64,000 nt of DNA from Scilla litardierei. Taxonomy: Eukaryota > Streptophyta > Magnoliopsida > Asparagales > Asparagaceae. The stretch is taken from positions 60,023,334-60,087,333 of the forward strand of contig CM061134.1 of assembly GCA_030789695.1 (NCBI GenBank). Direction: 5' to 3'. Made by a program: the position numbers and the translations under genes. Under the pieces are notes generated by a model that saw only the letters and a list, made by a program, of their open reading frames with translations, was not told the origin of the DNA and did no database searches. Positions within the stretch are counted from its first letter, which is position 1. Every line of letters begins with the position of its first letter. Positions 43,349 through 54,853 of the stretch are shown here, one piece after another.

Positions 43349-45443
43349 TGTTGGATCTGGATCCTAGCCTAGAGGATGGGTGAATAGGCTTATAAAAATA
43401 TTCTCGCGTAACCCACGAAAAATCACACGCAGTTAAAATCACAAGCAGAGTAAATAAGAGACAATCACAGAGTACACATAGATTTATCCTGGTTCGATCG
43501 CATCAACGACCTACGTCCAGCCCCAAGCAAATACTAGCATTAATAAGTTCCTTCTATACACCTACAACGGGGTCCTAGCTCCAACTCCCTACCTAGACTG
43601 TACCAGACTCAACAAAGTACAGAACCCTATCAACCTAGTAAGTGCGTATCTTGACTTCACCAACACGTCAAGACTCTCTTGTCTAGCCCCAATCAGACAA
43701 GTCCCAAAATAGTCACAAATACAGGTAAAGTTTCCCCTACAGAGATCGTTACACAAATACATGAATAGAAGAGTAAATGGTTTATAAATGCTCAGTTCGT
43801 GTCTGTGTAGACGTCTCTATCAATCAGCATGTCGTCAGCTCCAGTCTGACGCAAACGGTGTCTCGATCTGACTCCTGGTTCTCAATCTGTAGCCCTTTGA
43901 TGCCTAAAGCAATCCAATTCAAAGCAATAAACAGTTCGGTATGTGCGCACAATAACCCCTTCTAAAAACCCTTTCCACGTCAGCAGCCCTATTTTTTCAT
44001 TTTCATGCAAATCTCTCCACGGCAGCATGTCCTTGTTTAACTTCGAGTTCACCTAGGATCAACGGCGACTTTCTCAGGAGCTCTTCGGTATGGATGACGG
44101 CCATGACGAGGCTTTCGACGGCACGATGATGATTCGACTGCGAGGATCAGGGGCACGGCGACTGTCTCATCGGTAACGCTCCTCTACGACAACACCAAGG
44201 AGGACGACGTTCTTCGACGGAGAAAGCAGCTCCTTGACGACGCTTCGGAGATCACGACTTCGACTTGTCTTTAACTCACGACAGCTGCACTTGGATGAAG
44301 CGGTCGGATCCTCGTCGACGGCAAAAAGGTGGCATGGCAAGAAGGTGGCACAGCAGCGAGGTCTTCGAACGAGGATGATTTACATTCAGCAATGAAGGGC
44401 ACGACAGCTTCAGCGGTGACGGGGTTTCGACTTCTCGCTGGCGGCAGCTCGATGACGTTGTTGTTGTGGACTTCGAAGTCTCCTCTTTACGGTAGCAGCT
44501 CCTCTCCTCAAAGAATCACACGACAGCAATGTTGTCAACCCTCTGCAGCGAGAGTAAGACTCAACGTTCACAGCTCATCAACGGGCTTGCAAAGGCGAAG
44601 GCAGGCTCTCGATGGTGAAGACAAAGACACAGATGGCAATGTGCTGGACATAGGGTTTAGGGTTTGAAGGAGTTGAGTACAGGCATTCTCCAATTTGATG
44701 TTGCCGCATGAAAATATAGAACGATATATGGCCGTGGGCTATTCTTTGGTTTGCCGCACGATGATGCTAGGGCTTGGGTTGCTTAGGCAATGGCAATATT
44801 TTGTTAGTTGCTGGGGGTATAGGAAAAATAGGGTTTGTGGCTTGAGAGGCTTATGACAAGGGGAGGGTTGATGCGTGAGATGCTTTTTGCCTCGGTGAAA
44901 AAATTTTGCCGACTTCCTCCCTTTTTTTGTTTATGCCCCTGAAGTTTTTCTCAATTGATGAAGGTTTTTATAAGAGGAAAGGTATGCGACAAGGAGAGGC
45001 TATGATGAGGACACCTACCAACTATGAAATTTGTAATTTACTAGGGATTGGGTTGAATCAACCAACTTGGGATTTGATTTGCAAGTCAAAAAGATTTGAA
45101 TTGGATTTTGATTTGGAGTTTGAAAAGGAATTGGTTTTGAACAAATCTCCATCATTGATTTGATCAAATATCAAATTGATTTGAATTGATCCAATCTCCT
45201 TAGTCAATTTGACTTGGTCCACATCGCTTTTCATGACTTGACTAAGTCCACTTTGCTTTGTGCACACCACTTTCTTTCTCTCCCAGAGTGCTATATGATT
45301 AACAAATACTCCATCTCTTGACTTAGTCAACATTCTCAATAATTACGCTCTCGCCATTCCAGAAAAACACTTAGCACACACGTTAAATAGATCAACACGT
45401 TTGTCATCATCAAACCAAAGATCCTAGATCGTTGCTTCCAACA
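43349..45443 (-). repeat. copia-1 5' LTR (2095 bp)
   Basis: Uninterrupted partner of the split left LTR. It shows the empty copia-2 target near 44371-44381 (GAGGATGATTTACATTCAGC versus the filled site). A CTTATAAAAACC box on the minus strand (near 44965) may be its TATA box. No palindrome array is present. Confidence 0.9.
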
Positions 45444-45448
45444 TGACT

Positions 45449-46139
45449 CACGCTCGGTGACCCAAGAACAACTTCATCTATTTGCCCAAGAGATGAACGC
45501 CCACTTCCAAACGCTGGCAGCGGCCATCCAACAACTCGCGGGCAACCCACACCTCCCAGAGAGGGGCTCGGTGGCCATTCTCGGTCGACAAGAACGTCGC
45601 CACCCACTGCACTCGGCCGTGGTCGCCAATTACGACGACGAGGGCGCCAACCCGGAGCGACGGTTCACCATGTCGAACTTCATCCCAGTGCGATCCCTCA
45701 TCCCCACTTCATTACAAGATGAAGTGAACGAAAGGCCTGACTGGACCAGAGGCGAGTCGACTACGGCCTCGTCCAGGCGACCTTGCTCGGTGCATCGATG
45801 ATCACCCAGCCATCGGACCATTGAGGATCGATGGGGTCGAAGCGGGAGCCCCTGTTAACAGAGGCATAGAGGCTGGGAAGATCGCAATGAGAGGAGAAAC
45901 GCTCTGTAACCTACGCCTATCCCCAGTCAAGATGGACGTAGAGCAGATTCCCCCCAAACCCCCATCAGCCTGCTGGTATAGCCAAGCCCTCGTGCCGAAG
46001 CGTCAGCGGGCCAAAGAGACCTGGGAGGCCACAGGGATGACCGATGCCCGTTAGCAAGGAGCATTACAGATGCACGGGTACCGTCCAGGTTCAAGGTGCC
46101 GACCTTGGAAAAATACGACGGAACGGGGGACCTGGAGGA
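45449..46139 (+). pseudogene. Tat-like gag, piece 2
   Basis: It resumes in phase after copia-1 (SVTQEQLHLFAQEMNAHF...). The first frame stops at 45801, another frame continues (45821-46051), and the PTLEKYDGTGDLED motif that opens the conserved Gag core lies at about 46099-46139 in the first frame again. At least two frameshifts are therefore present. It ends exactly at the E2 target duplication GAGGA (46135-46139). Confidence 0.78.
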
Positions 46140-47914
46140 TGATCGGGCTGGAACTAACTCTGAAATGATGTCGTCTAACCGCAAGCGCACAGTATAGTGG
46201 CAAGCGGGTATCGAACACAGGGAAGCGGTGCTATACTACTTATCTACTCCTAGGTTGAGTTAGACTTGCAGGTTTATTGGTGGATGTGAAATATGAATGT
46301 TGTAATGGTGATGGATGTGAAGGTCGTGTCACTCGATATCACAAACGAGGGGTTCCACACAATATAAAAGAATAAAATACAAAAAAGACTAAGGCTTTAG
46401 GACTCGCCACTAGGACTGTCGGATGTCGATGCTAGGCTAGGACTCTTACGTTGCATTGGTTTTATTGGGGGATTGTAGCATCTAGAAAGTGAATTCATGT
46501 GTCTGGGCATCATGAATCTAACGTATCGCATTAACGCCGCTCTCGAGATAGGCGCATACGATACATGCATTAAGGATCTACAAAGTTCTTACCACTCTCG
46601 TGGTTCGAATGCTCTTAGCTCGTACCACTCTCGTGGGTTAGAGCTTCGAGGTATTTTGGTGGCTCTTATTGACGCAATGGCGTTAGCTGTCAATTAATTA
46701 TAGAGTTCATCAGTGGCTCCCCTCAAGGCACGAGCCGGGCATGGTCACGTGCCTCGGTTGAATCCACTAACTCCCTAATTAAATCCGCAGGATACTCCTT
46801 AAGCTAATCGATTCCACCGACTGTGGGCACGATTTCAGTACGATTTGCCCTAGGTATTTTGCTAGATCAACCAAAATACAACCCCATTTATATCCAACAC
46901 ATCATAAAAATCCCATCTTTGCATCTAAATCCTAAGATCCATGGGCGAATCCCTTAGCCCTAGATGGAATTACTCATGCATGATTGCAATAAAAGATTTA
47001 ATAATAGCAAGAGAATTCATTATAGCATGTATAAAAAGATATTCAATAAGAAACCACAAAGAAATAATAATGGAATTAAGAGGACAAAAGTACTTATCTT
47101 GATACAAGGGAGGGGCCTAGGGCATGGCCTAACTCCCAAAAGATCGTCTCCCAAAACTCATTAGAACTCCCTAAAAACTCTCCAAAAGTATACAAAAAGT
47201 CCCCCTAGAAAATGACGGCTCAAAATAATATATATCTCCCTCAAAAACTCGCGTGAAACAACCCAGAAAATACCCCTCCAAATCTTCCCCAAAATCCGGA
47301 CGCATCTTAAAGTTTGGGCCCACGACGACTCGGTCGAGTAGGTGGCTGCTCGGTCGAGTCATCAGAAGTCTGAATCCATCGCCCAAAACATCGCTCTGTC
47401 TGCTCGGACCGAGTAGGGTCTGCTCGGTCCGAGTAGGTAGCTGCTTGGTGGAGTAATAGGCTGCTAGGTCGAGTCGTCAGAAGTTTGGATTCATCGCCCA
47501 AACAACGCAATGCTTGCTCGGACCGAGTATGCAGCTGCTCGGTCAAGCAGCCAACTGCTCGGTCGAGTATGTTGATGTTCAGCCAAATTTCAGCACTGCA
47601 TCACTCTGCTCGGTCGAGTAGTGTGTTGTTCGGTCGAGTAGGGTGCTGAAAATAGATTTCAGCACTATAGCATCACTTAAAGAAATTTTCTAGAGCTCAT
47701 CCAACCTCTGATTGGCGCGTTCTTGGTGATGTTGGAACCGTATTGAAGTCTACTATCTGGTAAAAATATCAAAAAAATACTGAAAAATCCCAGGTGATAG
47801 CAGATTTGAAATAGTGCAAGGCTTTCCAGTTTCCAGCACTTTGGGTCGCTCGATTCCTTCGCCGCATCGTCGCTCGATCGAGCGACCTGGAATCCATGAG
47901 TCATAGTATCATAG
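46140..47914 (-). repeat. E2 3' LTR, outer part
   Basis: Homologous to 60061-61789. It carries a CTCGGTCGAGTA palindrome array (47329-47640) and a TATA-like run (about 47224-47238). It ends at the copia-3 target CATAG (47910-47914). Confidence 0.9.
47329..47640 (-). repeat. CTCGGTCGAGTA array in the E2 3' LTR
   Basis: About a dozen copies of GCTCGGTCGAGTA, GCTCGGACCGAGTA and variants with a spacing of about 20 bp. They are imperfect or perfect palindromes, upstream of the TATA-like region on the minus strand. The counterpart is at 61254-61513, with a different number and order of units. Confidence 0.82.
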
Positions 47915-49362
47915 TGTAGGGATATATACCCTCAGATCATTTGTATTTGATGCAAATGATAATTTAAGCTTAGATAGGGACTATTTTGCATTTGATGCAA
48001 AAGCGATTAAATGTGTATTAAATTTTTTAATACAATATTTAATAAAATAAACACAAGGAAAAGTTCACGGGTAAGACGGGAATGTCCCGGTCTAGACCCA
48101 GGTTCGAACGGCGTCCAAATCGGACACCAAATGCTCAAGTTAGAGCCAAAACAGCCCAAAGGATCAAACCAGGCCAGGCCCAGTAAATGTCAGACAGAAC
48201 AGGCTGCCTGGACTAGCCCAGACGCTGCCTGGGCTAAGCCTAGGCTCGGCCTGGGCTAGCCAGGCACAAGCCTGGGCTTAGCCCAGGCTCGGCCTGGGCA
48301 AGCCCAGGCGGAAGCCTGGGCAGAGCCCAGGCCGCCTGGGCTCTGCCCAGGCGCGGGCCTGGGCGCGCCCAGGCGCGGCCTGGGCTCTGCCCAGGCGCAT
48401 TTTTGCACGCGCTGGATGCGTGGGGCCAACCCGTGGGCTCCACCACTAGGGTTTCGAACCCTAAGTGTGCAGATTTAATTGACGGCTCAGTTTTTGTGAA
48501 AAACTAGTCTTGGGATGATCTTTGGACACTCAATTGGAGGGTCAAATGAACTCCGATTGACGAACGGTTTTTTCCTATGCGTTCACCGTTAAACGCTTGT
48601 CGTATTGATAGGTTGTATCAATCTTGAAGCTCAACAGTGAGTGAGTTAAAATTCACGGAAGTTTGCACTTTGTGAAGTGCAAACTAACTTGATTTTAATT
48701 AACTCATTATTTAGTCCCACATCGGATTTTGAGAAAAGGGGAGAGTCCACCGCCTATATAAATAGGGGTCTCCCCCCTTCCTCAAAACTCGTCCCAAGCT
48801 CTAGATCTGAGAGGCTCTCGTAAATGTTGGAGCACGCTCGGATCTAAGCTAAATTAATATTCTCCTCTCCCTATAAATTTCTGCCTTACTCCTGCGGGCT
48901 CTAGCAAAGCCGCAAAGGAGTTCGGATTCTGGATCCGAAATCTAGGCGGAGGTTTCACTCGCGTGAAACTTTCTTCGGCGGTGGGTGGCTCGGTGACACG
49001 GGGATTGATCGCCTCGGGATGCGGAGCGGTTCGAGGAGCGGTGCGGGGAGCGGTTCAAGGAGCGGCTCGGCGTGGGACGGGAGCAGCTCGGAAGACGGCG
49101 CGGAACATCTCGCCTGCCCCAGGGCTGAGATTCCGGGTATGTGTTTAAGTTTTCATTTAATTATTCGCAGTAGTTAGATCCCTCTTGGGGTGGTCAGATC
49201 CACCCCAAGTTGGCAGAGTTCCTGGCTAATAGGATCTGGTTCCTTAGGGTTGCATGTTAATTAGATTAACATAAAAATTTCCGCTGCATTTCTGTCTATG
49301 TTCCGTCCGACTTAGGACGGGACTAGAGTTTTTGTGCCCTAAGGGTCCTATAAAACCCTTCA
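47915..49362 (+). repeat. copia-3 5' LTR (1448 bp)
   Basis: Contains a GC-rich palindrome array (48181-48405) and a TATA box CTATATAAATAG (48754-48765). A GAGCGGTT / GGAGCGGC repeat run lies at 49022-49067. Nearly identical to the 3' LTR except in the array. Confidence 0.93.
48181..48405 (+). repeat. GCCTGGGC...GCCCAGGC palindrome array, copia-3 5' LTR
   Basis: Nested and adjacent hairpins of GCCTGGGC and GCCCAGGC with 2-6-base loops, upstream of the TATA box. Compared with 55138-55360 in the 3' LTR, whole blocks are rearranged although the flanks are almost identical. Confidence 0.88.
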
Positions 49363-49429
49363 TTGGTATCAGAGCCATCTCTGTATGCTGATCTAGGACT
49401 GCGAATTTATTATTTGAATGCTTTTACAG

Positions 49430-49960
49430 AAAAATGTTTTCTTTAAATTTATGCGATAAATTTAATTTTTTTTAAAAAAAATGTTTTCTTTAAATTTATG
49501 CGATAAATTTGAATTATTTTTAAATGTTTAAAATTTTTATATGATAAATTTTAAACATGAAAGTTTTAAAATGGAATTTTAAATTTATGTGATAAATTTT
49601 AAAATTGTTTTAAAGCTTTAAAACTTTATGCGATAAGTTTAAAAGGTTGTTTAAAATTTTATGTGATAAATTTTAAGCATGGAATTTTTTAAATGATGTT
49701 TTAAATTTATAAGATATTTTTAAAAGCTGATTTTAAAAGTTTAAAATTTTTATGCGATAAATATTTTAAAGGAGCATGCAAATGTTATGATTTTAAAACA
49801 AGCTTTTACTTTATGAGATGAAATAAATGTTTTTAAAATCATATTTTAAATTTAAATGTTAAATTTAAGAATGCATGCCAAAACTGTTTATGCGATAAAC
49901 TTTAGTCTATTTAAATTGTTAAATATTTGTACACCTTTTTTATGCGATAAAATTAGTGTA
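49430..49960 (+). repeat. AT-rich hairpin repeats after the PBS (TTTATGCGATAAA)
   Basis: About eleven degenerate copies of AAATTTATGCGATAAATTT occur every 30-60 bp. Each can fold with TTTAT / ATAAA arms around a GCG loop. The truncated relative at 14121-14228 has a similar AT-rich start. Confidence 0.75.
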
Positions 49961-50629
49961 ACATTATTTTAATGGCTATGTCATCTTGTCCTTATTTGAT
50001 AACACAAGACAACCCTTTAGGTTAGCCATTAAAAATGATTAAAATTTATTACTTGAATTTTAATGACATGCTATGTTTTAATAAAACATTAACAATGCTT
50101 CAAGACCTAATTCCTGATTAGGGTAGTCCTTTTAATGAAATTTTTAATTTTAATTGTTATTATTAAATCATTAAAGGACTTCGCTTTTAGCGTTGGTTAA
50201 TAATTTATTAAAATCCTAATAAAGATTAGGATAGCACGTGAACCTTATAGTTGATAAGGACTTAATAAAAGTTATTAAACAAATCCTAAAATTTTGAATT
50301 TAAGGATGCAACTAGTTGATAGGATTAATTAGTTGTTAATAAAAGCTGTTTAGTCTATGGCACACATACAAAAATGACAAGCTTCATTCAATGGACCATG
50401 ATCCAGTCAATGTGCTTGGCTAAGAGTTCTGGGTCAACCCTTGCTAGTACAAGGGGCAGTGATCCTGGCTTAGTCAATTCCCTGGCTGTGTTCCGCTGGA
50501 CCGCAATGTCGCGAATCATGATTGTATGACACCCTGGACTATATCTAGTCAATGCGTTATAATCTAATTAAAGTTTAATTCGTATCCCTCCTTGATTTTG
50601 GAGCTTGGTAACTCAAAGAAGACAATTAT

Positions 50630-51525
50630 AGTTGTTGAGTCTCCTCAAGCTGTGACTTGTTTTTCTTTAAGGAACAAACTCCAACATACATGTGATGTAG
50701 TCTAGACTTGACCCAAATCGATGCGTCAAGTCTCCTCGAGTATCGATCTAAGTCAAATCTGGACACGAAATCAAGGGTCTGACTAGACCAGTCATTATGA
50801 TTTGTTGAGTCTCCTCAAGATCATAAGTGACTGTGGGTAAAATCGACAGGGAATCACATGTGATGTGATTGACCAAGAGTTTGTCTACCAGTCATGGAAC
50901 CAATCAACTTGTTGAGTCTCCTCAAGGTTGTGAGGTTCGGGATGATTGGATCCCTCTTTCACTAATTTTTAAATTCGATTAAATCGTTCGTTATTAAGCT
51001 TTAAAACGATCGTAAAATTAGTGGGAGGATATAGATAGATGAAAGCCATTCTACCTATATTTAATTTTGAACATATGCCAAAACTAGGGCAAGACTATGT
51101 TTACCGAAGGAATCAAAATATAATATTGGAATAAGCTAACTGGTCAAATAGTTGATTAATTGAATATCAAGTTAAATTCTAATTGATGGAATTAAACTAT
51201 ATTCTCGTTGACATTAAATGACCTTCTAAAGAACAGACTTAAGAAATATGATTTCATTAAGTTCTGGGTCCAACAAATAAATTAAAGCTACATGTCACTC
51301 TTTTCTATATGAGGCAGCTTGAACATATAGGATATTCGTAGTATGTTTCTCCCTACAACTTGTCGAGCTACCCTCAAGGTTGTATGGACAAACAATTCCG
51401 ATCCGCAAAGTTCGAGAATTCGATCAAACCGTTTGAGTCGAATACGAGTGCATGAGCGGTGCAAGACTATGTATCCCAACCGGATCTTGAGACAAGCAAC
51501 TTCTTGAGCTAAACTCGAGATTGCA
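50630..51525 (+). repeat. dispersed TTGAGTCTCCTCAAG motif
   Basis: Full or near copies lie at about 50634, 50723, 50804 and 50909, with weaker copies at about 51358 and 51502. The motif is itself a small palindrome (TTGAG...CTCAA). No known role. Confidence 0.6.
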
Positions 51526-51808
51526 AAGCTTAAGCGTTTGGATACATAAGATGCTTGCATAGCTATTTATGTTGGGTAAATTAATATCTAAATGTGATTT
51601 AGAAAAGGAAGAAGGCACTCCGGAAAGTCAATTGAGAAAGTTAGTTTAATTTATCATTAGTAAAGGCATAAGTAGGAGGAAATGAAAATGTGATATATTT
51701 TGATGTCACGATTTCAGAATAAATAGTTATACAAAAACGTCTAACACATTTTTGACGAATGTCGTCACCTTGCTTCGGAAGCAATGTTTTGTGTTAAGTA
51801 ATTTGTAA

Positions 51809-51812
<4 letters not shown>

Positions 51813-51868
<56 letters not shown>
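51813..51868. repeat. (TA)n microsatellite
   Basis: About 28 uninterrupted TA units just left of the MITE. Confidence 0.95.
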
Positions 51869-51871
<3 letters not shown>

Positions 51872-51885
51872 TGTTAATATATAAA

Positions 51886-52275
51886 GAGGAGGGATCAAAT
51901 GACCCCCAAAAATAACCCCCTAAAATAACCCCCTATCAAAAATCCTATGCCCCCATTTTTTTCGGAAGATCCGAACCGTTCATCTTGATCTCCACCCTCT
52001 AAATACCTGACCCACCAATTTTCAACCCGATCCCATGTGTTTTGCCCGTTCATCCATCCGACCCAAATTTAACGGTTTCGCATGAACAGAACTTTTGCGA
52101 ATGGTTGATGAACGGGCAAAACACATGTGATCGGGTTGAAAATTGGTGGGTCAGGTATTTAGAGGGTGGAGATTAAGATGAACGGTTCGGATCTTCCGAA
52201 AAAATGGTGAGCATAGGATTTTTGATAGGGGGTTATTTTTGGGGGTTATTTTTGGGGGTCATTTGATCCCTCCTC
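51886..52275. mobile_element. foldback MITE, Mutator-like (390 bp, long terminal inverted repeats)
   Basis: It starts GAGGAGGGATCAAATG and ends with the exact complement CATTTGATCCCTCCTC. The two arms pair almost perfectly for about 165-170 bp, leaving a centre of about 50 bp. The flanks are a 9-bp direct repeat ATATATAAA (51877-51885 and 52276-52284), the size made by Mutator-family transposases. No coding sequence, so it is non-autonomous. The TA-rich context makes the duplication length slightly uncertain. Confidence 0.88.
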
Positions 52276-53610
52276 ATATATAAATACACAAGATAGTAGC
52301 AAACTTATATGGTAAAATAGACTAGGCCGTGTCGAGAGACTAAGCTTCACAAGTCACATAAAGAGGGGTCTGACCTCTCGTATTATGAAGTCTACGGACA
52401 CTTGTGAATCTTATCCTCTCAGATATAATGGCTGAAAACCATCTGTAAGACAGTGGAAGAATGAGTTGTCGAACTCAGTCTCGTACATACTGATGTACCC
52501 GAGTCTATTTTAACCAAAATAAGTTATTCGTATATTTTATTAAGACATGTGTTCTTGATGAAACACAAGTCTGATAAAATAAAGAACGAAAAGTAGAAAG
52601 TATTTAAACTGATTCGATTAGATCGAATGGTCAAATACTTAGCTACATAAAATCTTGTGTAATTAAAAGAAAATGTGATTTTCTCTCAGGTCAAGTCTGT
52701 TAACACATCCGTGTGTTAAAATGTATGAATCACACTTAGTGAGACTTGGTGCGATACATAGTAAGTGACTCTGAGTTAAGTCCTCTCTCTGGGTTAAGTC
52801 CCAGATCGTAATGCCTATGTTTTGATAATGTCCTATGAGGACATTGTCAATAAGATATTCATTAAATCGATCATTAAAGAAGTTGTATAATTACTCGAAT
52901 TTCGTGAGACGAATTGTCGAGTTAGACATCATAACTGATGATGACTTAGTCAACTTCCGGGATGAAATTCGGAGTAGTAACTCCGATTTAAAACTTGATG
53001 CAATCAGAATAGGTCCGTGTGCGTAAATAAATTTGAGAATTTAGTTTACGTACCCAAGGAAAATGTTTCCTCACTTTCTGCAAGTAAATCTTTAAGTTGA
53101 AAGATTGGTGCAAAGAGAATAGTAAAGTACAATCTTGTTGATCGAAAGCGGTTTTCACCCTAATTTCTTTAAAACGGATTAGTTGAAATCGTTTCGCCAA
53201 CAGATGTGTACAGATCTACTCGGACCAAATCTGATGTAAAACGCTCATGTTGACCATGAAAATTGGAGCATTCACTTATAAGTTCGTTTTTTCTAAATAT
53301 GATTTAGACGGACCAACTTATATGAATTAGCCAGAGAGTTTTCAAGGTCAGTGGGAGCGTATAAATTACATGCAAGGTATCAAAGAGATGGAACATATAT
53401 TTTGATTAAGTAATCAAAGAGTTTGATACATTATCAGAAATACATATGAGCCATTTGAAAATTATCGTAAGGTACGATGAACTGGATAAGATCCAGGGAA
53501 ATAAATATTATGGATTCCGACAGACCTAGTGAATTATTTGAATGAGATTCAAATGGTTGGTCTAATATGAACATAGAAACTCCCTAAGTCTATAGTGTAG
53601 ACGGTTATAG

Positions 53611-53673
53611 CAGATCCACTCACGAAGGCTCTACCACATGAAGTCGGGAAAACTTATGTGTAAAAACGGTATA
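53611..53673 (+). pseudogene. copia RNase H C-terminal remnant
   Basis: An in-frame stretch reads IADPLTKALPHEVGK and stops. The ADPLTK motif is the hallmark near the end of Ty1/copia RNase H. The sequence upstream is too decayed to read continuously. It proves that this non-coding internal region derives from a pol-bearing copia element. Confidence 0.82.
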
Positions 53674-53696
53674 AGATACCGAGATAAATGGGCATG

Positions 53697-54853
53697 AGTG
53701 CAAGTGGGAGATGTTGAGAGAAGATACCTTCGAGGCAATCTATCTCTGTGTGTGAATAGCACAAACGTCTTGTTCGAAATGACAGTAAGCTGTTTGGTAA
53801 TAATTTATCTAAGTTTTGTTATAATGTAGTTAACATTAGATATTAACTTAGGTAAAGTCCTGAGACTTTATGCAAGGTCAAACATGTATCGAGATGAGTA
53901 TCTCAATCATGGAGAAATGTTTGACCGTCTGTAGCATAGGTCTAAAAGGGTTCGTGGTCGTAGATGTTTCGAGACAAGGATATCGAAACATCGGATAGAC
54001 CATTGTGTCTTAGTCTTCACCGTTTAGCGGTGGCGATGATCTCATGATCGCTTGACTTGGTGAAGTCGTAGACGAGACACAGGTGCTCATTAGAGAATGA
54101 GTTCACTGAACAATCCACAAGAGTTATCATATGGTTATATTGACCAATCTGTCAATGATGACTCTGAGTGATGATAGGCTAGTTGGTCTTTTGACTTGAG
54201 GTCATTTTGACGAACCTGTGCGTGAATGGTGCCACTTAGATCAAATGACCTAGCTTCGAGGCAAGGCCTGTCGAAAGGTCTTTGATTGGGTGACACTTGA
54301 AGCGTATGAGGAGAGTAATGACCAAGAGAGGATTCGTCTCTCCCGGTCAATGGGAGTTAGTGTCGTAGGGTTAGTTCGGTCTTTAGTAAAAACTCTGGCC
54401 AGAGTATGTTGGAAGAAGTCCAACATTTTTTGACTAAAAGATCGATAGAAACTAACCGGAGTCAAGTTATTGGGGTTGACAGTTTGACCGTACCCTAGAC
54501 TTGATCTACACGACATAGTTTAGACGAAGAGACTATAACTGCGGAATTCATCACGGAAACAGTCAGGGTGGTCCCGACAATACTCATGTCAATGAGTTAA
54601 TCACATAATGATGATTCCTGAAGCAGGGACGGCAGCCACTGCTCGTGGTCACTGCCGTATAGGGCTTCGAGCCCAACTTGTTGTAAGGGTCAGGCTGTAG
54701 GGTCTCACACAGAGTGCGATCTTTCGTCTAGTAATAGGTAGAAATAAGTTAGGGAGAATAATTTGCATTTGATGCAAGGGATAAAATATTGCAAAAGATG
54801 TTTGCAATAATCTCCAGCATTCGGAATAAATGATCCTGAGTGCAAGTGGGAGA
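53697..54853 (+). other. segment between two polypurine-tract-like sites of copia-3
   Basis: GAGTGCAAGTGGGAGATGT occurs at 53696-53714, right after the RNase H remnant, and again at 54838-54856, at the real 3' LTR border. The 1.1 kb between them has no gene and begins TGTTGAGAGAAG, like an LTR start. It may be a remnant of an older LTR or a 3' extension. Confidence 0.6.

Larger units (their letters stand above)
25144..45443 (-). mobile_element. copia-1: gag-only Ty1/copia element, split by copia-2
   Basis: LTRs begin TGTTGG and end CCAACA. The right LTR (43349-45443) is flanked on its left by the tRNA-iMet PBS on the minus strand. The left LTR (25144-26182 plus 39078-40146) has a polypurine tract on its right, so the element reads right to left. 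Target duplications are CGACT (25139-25143) and TGACT (45444-45448), one C-to-T difference. The internal region (40147-43348, 3.2 kb) codes only for a decayed gag. The insertion interrupts the Tat-like gag. Confidence 0.9.
49363..53610 (+). other. copia-3 internal region, decayed
   Basis: The PBS TGGTATCAGAGCCA is at 49364-49377. An AT-rich hairpin-repeat zone (49430-49960) follows, then sequence with repeated GTTGAGTCTCCTCAAG (50630-50930), a TA microsatellite and a MITE. No gag, integrase or RT frame can be read. The frames listed by length (for example 51288-51560 and 52835-53026) show no family motif. Confidence 0.7.

Noticed and set aside
47915..49362. Host gene promoter suggested by the strong TATA box and GC-rich upstream region
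   Set aside because: The same sequence recurs at 54854 with element structure and target duplication, so it is an LTR promoter.
54135..54516. Two short minus-strand frames between the duplicated polypurine tracts
   Set aside because: They overlap each other in different frames and have no motif. The region is decayed.
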